From an uncultured Kiritimatiellota bacterium (lineage in GTDB: Bacteria > Verrucomicrobiota > Kiritimatiellia > RFP12 > UBA1067), in contig CAKTYZ010000011.1 in NCBI GenBank assembly GCA_934635225.1, positions 51,613 through 115,612 on the forward strand: a stretch of 64,000 bases of DNA, read 5' to 3'. The notes under the pieces were generated by a model. That model searched no databases. It saw nothing but the letters and a program-made list of their open reading frames with translations, and was not told the DNA's origin. The translations under genes and the position numbers were made by a program. Numbering within the stretch: the stretch's first letter is position 1; every line of letters begins with the position of its first letter. This document shows, one piece after another, positions 61,623 to 64,000 of this stretch.

Positions 61623-62305
61623 TACTTCTTCTCCTCCTTCTTGTCGGCCGCGCCGGCTTCCTCTTCCTTGCCCTTCTTGATGACCTCAGGGGCCTTCGCA
61701 GCATCCGCAACCGCACCTGCGGCCGCTCCGCCCGCCGCCGGAACGTCATCCGGGGCCTTGACGACCGCAAGAGCCAGCTCGCCGCGCGTCACAATCGCGT
61801 ACTTCTCGCCAAGCTTAAGGTCGCGGACGAAAAGCGTCTGGTCGAGGTCAAGAGCCGAGACGTCAACGTCAAACTTCTCCGGAATGTCCGTCGGGAGAAC
61901 ATCGATGTCAATCGTGCGGAGAACCTGTTCTAGGACGCCGCCGCCGATCTTCACGCCCTTCGCCTCGCCAACGAGGTAAAGCGGAACCGTGACGCGCACC
62001 GCCTCGGACAGCGAGACTTCGCTGAAGTCAACGTGAATGGGCGTGCCTTTGAGGACGTCGTTCTGCATTTCGCGCAGAAGCGCCGGGATTTCCCGACCGT
62101 CCATGTCAAGCGTGACGAGGACCTGCTTGCCCGTGCGACCACGCATCGCCATCATGAAGGCGTGCGCGGGAAGCTTGATGAGCTCCGTGCCGCCCTTCTT
62201 CATCTTCATCACCGAACCGGGAATCATCCCCGTACGGCGCAAACGACGGACGGCACCCGTACCTTGCTCGGTACGTGCCTCCGCCTCGATTCGAATCTGA
62301 TCCAT
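61622..62305 (-). CDS. rplY: 50S ribosomal protein L25/general stress protein Ctc
   Basis: 227 aa. CTC-type long form: 5S-rRNA binding N-terminus (IRIEAEARTEQGTGAVRRLR, RTGMIPGSVMKMKKGG) plus the TL5 beta domain (VTVPLYLVGEAKGVKIGGGV, DIDVLPTDIPEKFDVDVSAL) and a charged tail. It opens the ribosomal operon with AAAGG before the start. The usual pth gene between rplY and rpsF is absent here. Confidence 0.93.
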   Translation of the reverse strand: MDQIRIEAEARTEQGTGAVRRLRRTGMIPGSVMKMKKGGTELIKLPAHAFMMAMRGRTGKQVLVTLDMDGREIPALLREMQNDVLKGTPIHVDFSEVSLSEAVRVTVPLYLVGEAKGVKIGGGVLEQVLRTIDIDVLPTDIPEKFDVDVSALDLDQTLFVRDLKLGEKYAIVTRGELALAVVKAPDDVPAAGGAAAGAVADAAKAPEVIKKGKEEEAGAADKKEEKK

Positions 62306-62379
62306 TATTGCCTTTTCTGGTAATTTTCCGCAATACTCTCGCGCACCCGCGCTACACTCTTACGGCCAAAACAGAAGGT

Positions 62380-62409
62380 AGTATACCAAAATCCGTGGAT
62401 ATCGGTCAA
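62380..62409 (-). promoter_or_regulatory. Promoter of the rplY-rpsF operon
   Basis: TTGACC, 18 bp, TATACT with TGG extension. It leaves a leader of about 67 nt that could hold ribosomal autoregulation; no specific structure is proposed. Confidence 0.75.
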
Positions 62410-62456
62410 ACAGGGCGAATCATGTCGATCTTACAACAAGTCCTTTTTCATCGTCT

Positions 62457-62999
62457 TCATCTGGGAATAACGACTTCGACCGCCCCGACCGCATGGCAGG
62501 CAACTTCGTACGCGTTGAAGACGAAGTGCCAGCCGTCCTTCGCAAGATAGAAGTTGTCATGAAGCCTGACCTCGCCCTGAAGAGCCTCTTTTCCGATCTT
62601 CGCGACAACCGCGTCAGCCAGTTTCTTCCGTAAGGCGGCACTATTGGCAAACGCCGCCACATCTGCACACGTCAGGATATTGCCTGTCTTACGGTCAATT
62701 GTGCCGACCGTAATCGTCATGGTTCCATGTGCCCCTCCCGTGTAGGAATAGTCTTCACAACGAAAACTCAAGTAATCCCGATCAACATAGACAACCTTGT
62801 AGCCCTTCTTGAACTCCTGCGTCGTCGCCGTACACGGATAGACCATCCATGCATCATCTGAATCCGCAGATACGCCAACCGGCAGCCTCGCCGTTTCACG
62901 GCAGAACGCGATGTAGCGGTCACGATCCTCCGTGCCCGTTCTCTCCGTGACGCACCCCACCAGCAAGGCGGCCACGCCCAGCAAACCCCATCCTCGCAT
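62457..62999 (-). CDS. Lipoprotein with DUF3298-like domain
   Basis: 180 aa. Lipoprotein signal (GLLGVAALLVGCVTER) and a C-terminal DUF3298/RsiV-like beta domain (YSYTGGAHGTMTITVGTIDR, FYLAKDGWHFVFNAYEVACH). Such domains sense or bind wall or peptide ligands in some proteins; role here unknown. A strong AAAGGAGG lies upstream. Confidence 0.8.
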   Translation of the reverse strand: MRGWGLLGVAALLVGCVTERTGTEDRDRYIAFCRETARLPVGVSADSDDAWMVYPCTATTQEFKKGYKVVYVDRDYLSFRCEDYSYTGGAHGTMTITVGTIDRKTGNILTCADVAAFANSAALRKKLADAVVAKIGKEALQGEVRLHDNFYLAKDGWHFVFNAYEVACHAVGAVEVVIPR

Positions 63000-63060
63000 T
63001 TTCTGACTATCCTCCTTTACGTCGACTAACGTATTTCACTCACGAATTCCGAATCTGGCA

Positions 63061-63849
63061 TCAATCGCCAACAGGCTCTTCCCGAATGCGGAAAGCTTCA
63101 ATCGATGCGGCTTTCCTCGTCTGAGGGTCAAAGTCGATGATTGCTCCTTCCAGAGTCGAAGGCCCCTCGGCAACGTCAAACCGTGCGGGGATGCCCGTCA
63201 TGAACTTCTTCGTCACCGGCTTCAAGTCGCGTCCGATGGACGAGACATACGGCCCGGTCATGCCCAGATCCGTGATGTAGGCCGTCCCTTTCGGCAAGAG
63301 CCGCGCATCCGATGTCTGCACGTGCGTGTGCGTACCGACAACGGCCGTCACGCGTCCGTCGAGATAGTGCCCGAGCGTCATCTTCTCACTGGTCGCCTCA
63401 GCGTGGAAATCTACGAAAATCGAGAGGTCCTTCGGCATCTCCATGAGCGCCCGTTCCGCCGCATGGAAGGGACAATCGACCGGGTTCATGAAAACGCGCC
63501 CCTGAACATTCAGCACCACGAAGCGAAACGTCGGGAGCGTGATGACGCACCATCCCTTGCCGGGGCATTCTGGCGGATAGTTCATCGGACGCACGAGATT
63601 TGCGACCGCGCCAATCTGTCCGGCAAATTCTTTTTGCCCCCACGTATGGTCTCCGAGGGTGATGGCATCCGCCCCAGCGTCGAATATCTCCTTCGCAAGG
63701 GCCGCCGTGATGCCTGAGCCAGCCGCGCAGTTCTCGGCGTTGACAACGACAGCCGACAGCCCCTTCTCGGCACGAATCGCCTTCAGGCGCTTCTGCAGCA
63801 GCCGACGCCCAGGCCCACCCACAACATCGCCAACCATTAAAACCCTCAT
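63061..63849 (-). CDS. YmdB family metallophosphoesterase
   Basis: 262 aa, normal for the family. Metal sites: D8 in VLMVGDVVGGPG, NAENCAAGSGIT, GDHTWGQKEFA, FVDFHAEATSEK, and GTHTHVQTSDARLLPKGTAY. Family members hydrolyse 2',3'-cyclic nucleotides. GGAGG is seven bases before the start; leader about 35 nt from a TGC TATAAT promoter. Confidence 0.9.
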   Translation of the reverse strand: MRVLMVGDVVGGPGRRLLQKRLKAIRAEKGLSAVVVNAENCAAGSGITAALAKEIFDAGADAITLGDHTWGQKEFAGQIGAVANLVRPMNYPPECPGKGWCVITLPTFRFVVLNVQGRVFMNPVDCPFHAAERALMEMPKDLSIFVDFHAEATSEKMTLGHYLDGRVTAVVGTHTHVQTSDARLLPKGTAYITDLGMTGPYVSSIGRDLKPVTKKFMTGIPARFDVAEGPSTLEGAIIDFDPQTRKAASIEAFRIREEPVGD

Positions 63850-63888
63850 ACGGCAACCTCCACCTCATCTATGTTCTTCATGCCGCAT

Positions 63889-63897
63889 ATTATAGCA
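63889..63897 (-). promoter_or_regulatory. Extended -10 promoter of the YmdB-type gene
   Basis: TGCTATAAT, about 40 bp before the start codon. The AT-hook-like frame at 63929 begins just beyond it on the other strand. Confidence 0.65.
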
Positions 63898-63920
63898 TAA
63901 CCGACCCCTCCTTTTTGTGG

Positions 63921-63975
63921 AATGGGAAATGGTAATATCTAACGGGTCAGCAAAGAAGAGTGGAAGGCCATGGGG
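63921..63975 (+). repeat. 55-bp dispersed repeat, copy 2
   Basis: The counterpart of 8074-8128, one mismatch. Both copies face away from a minus-strand promoter. Confidence 0.85.
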
Positions 63976-64000
63976 ATCGAAGAAGAAGAAAGACAAGCCA
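63929..64000 (+). CDS. AT-hook-like protein, N-terminal part (runs off the right edge)
   Basis: Open for 24 codons to the window end: MVISNGSAKKSGRPWGSKKK and more lysines. The GRP core within basic residues resembles an AT-hook, and a disordered Lys-rich stretch follows. No good Shine-Dalgarno is seen. The same start, broken, is at 8082, so this is likely a member of a repeated gene family. What the rest encodes cannot be seen. Confidence 0.45.
   Translation, partial: MVISNGSAKKSGRPWGSKKKKDKP

Noticed and set aside
1..64000. tRNA and rRNA genes, transposases, phage genes
   Set aside because: None was recognised on reading both strands; no TTCGAAT-type tRNA arms in a cloverleaf setting were found. 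A dedicated search was not possible.

Overview
The window is chromosomal DNA, G+C-rich by eye, from a Gram-negative, probably anaerobic and saccharolytic bacterium. Evidence for an outer membrane is a TonB-dependent receptor, the Kdo transferase WaaA and several lipoproteins. Secreted glycoside hydrolases (GH106, GH127, GH5-like, CE15), a LamG/autotransporter-repeat protein, GYF_2 proteins and a GxxExxY protein together point to the PVC group, most likely a Kiritimatiellota-type gut bacterium. That placement is inference. Almost every gene lies on the minus strand; the only complete gene on the plus strand is gdhA. A second plus-strand reading frame starts at the right edge.

Layout from right to left, the direction of transcription. 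(1) 63.9-57.5 kb: a YmdB-type phosphoesterase, a DUF3298 lipoprotein, then the rplY-rpsF-ssb-rpsR-rplI run continuing into a double-domain glycosyltransferase, plsY and a GH127 enzyme. (2) 55.5-50.0 kb: metG, then an orphan tadC, an FHA protein and a PEGA protein. (3) 49.9-40.6 kb: a LamG/repeat secreted protein, two related secreted hydrolase-like proteins and a GntR/LacI regulator, with a 22-bp repeat array between them. (4) 40.4-33.2 kb: prs, tmk, a holB-like gene, a sugar isomerase and a fused GH13-GH133 glycogen debranching enzyme. (5) 33.1-24.0 kb: an rRNA-type methyltransferase, then neuD, waaA, a lipoprotein, a serine-hydrolase-fold protein without its catalytic residues, CE15 and GH106. 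(6) 24.0-19.3 kb: an amidase, gdhA on the plus strand with a sigma-54 promoter, mannose-6-phosphate isomerase and a second GntR/LacI regulator. (7) 19.3-11.8 kb: an ADP-ribosylglycohydrolase-like protein, a GH5-like enzyme, a PP-loop protein and a large secreted protein. (8) 11.8-8.4 kb: two GYF_2 proteins and a TPR protein. (9) 8.4-6.7 kb: a repeat-rich spacer, a GT2 enzyme and a C_GCAxxG_C_C protein. (10) 6.6 kb to the left edge: a LysR-led redox operon (flavodoxin, CMD-cupin, aldo-keto reductase, membrane Fe-S protein, TonB receptor) interrupted by a small palindrome-ended GxxExxY element.

Two genome-wide habits stand out. Many transcription units have an extended -10 promoter (TGGTATAAT or close variants), often with an 18-bp spacer. 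In ten of them the -10 hexamer is only 6-10 nt from the start codon, which predicts leaderless mRNAs. The accessory material is small and repeat-based rather than phage- or transposase-based: a 463-bp nuclease-like cassette bounded by inverted AATCCTGT arrays, a 55-bp duplication encoding the start of an AT-hook-like protein (one copy broken by a run of 15 G), and two short-period (22 and 23 bp) arrays of GGAGA/TCTCC-type units.
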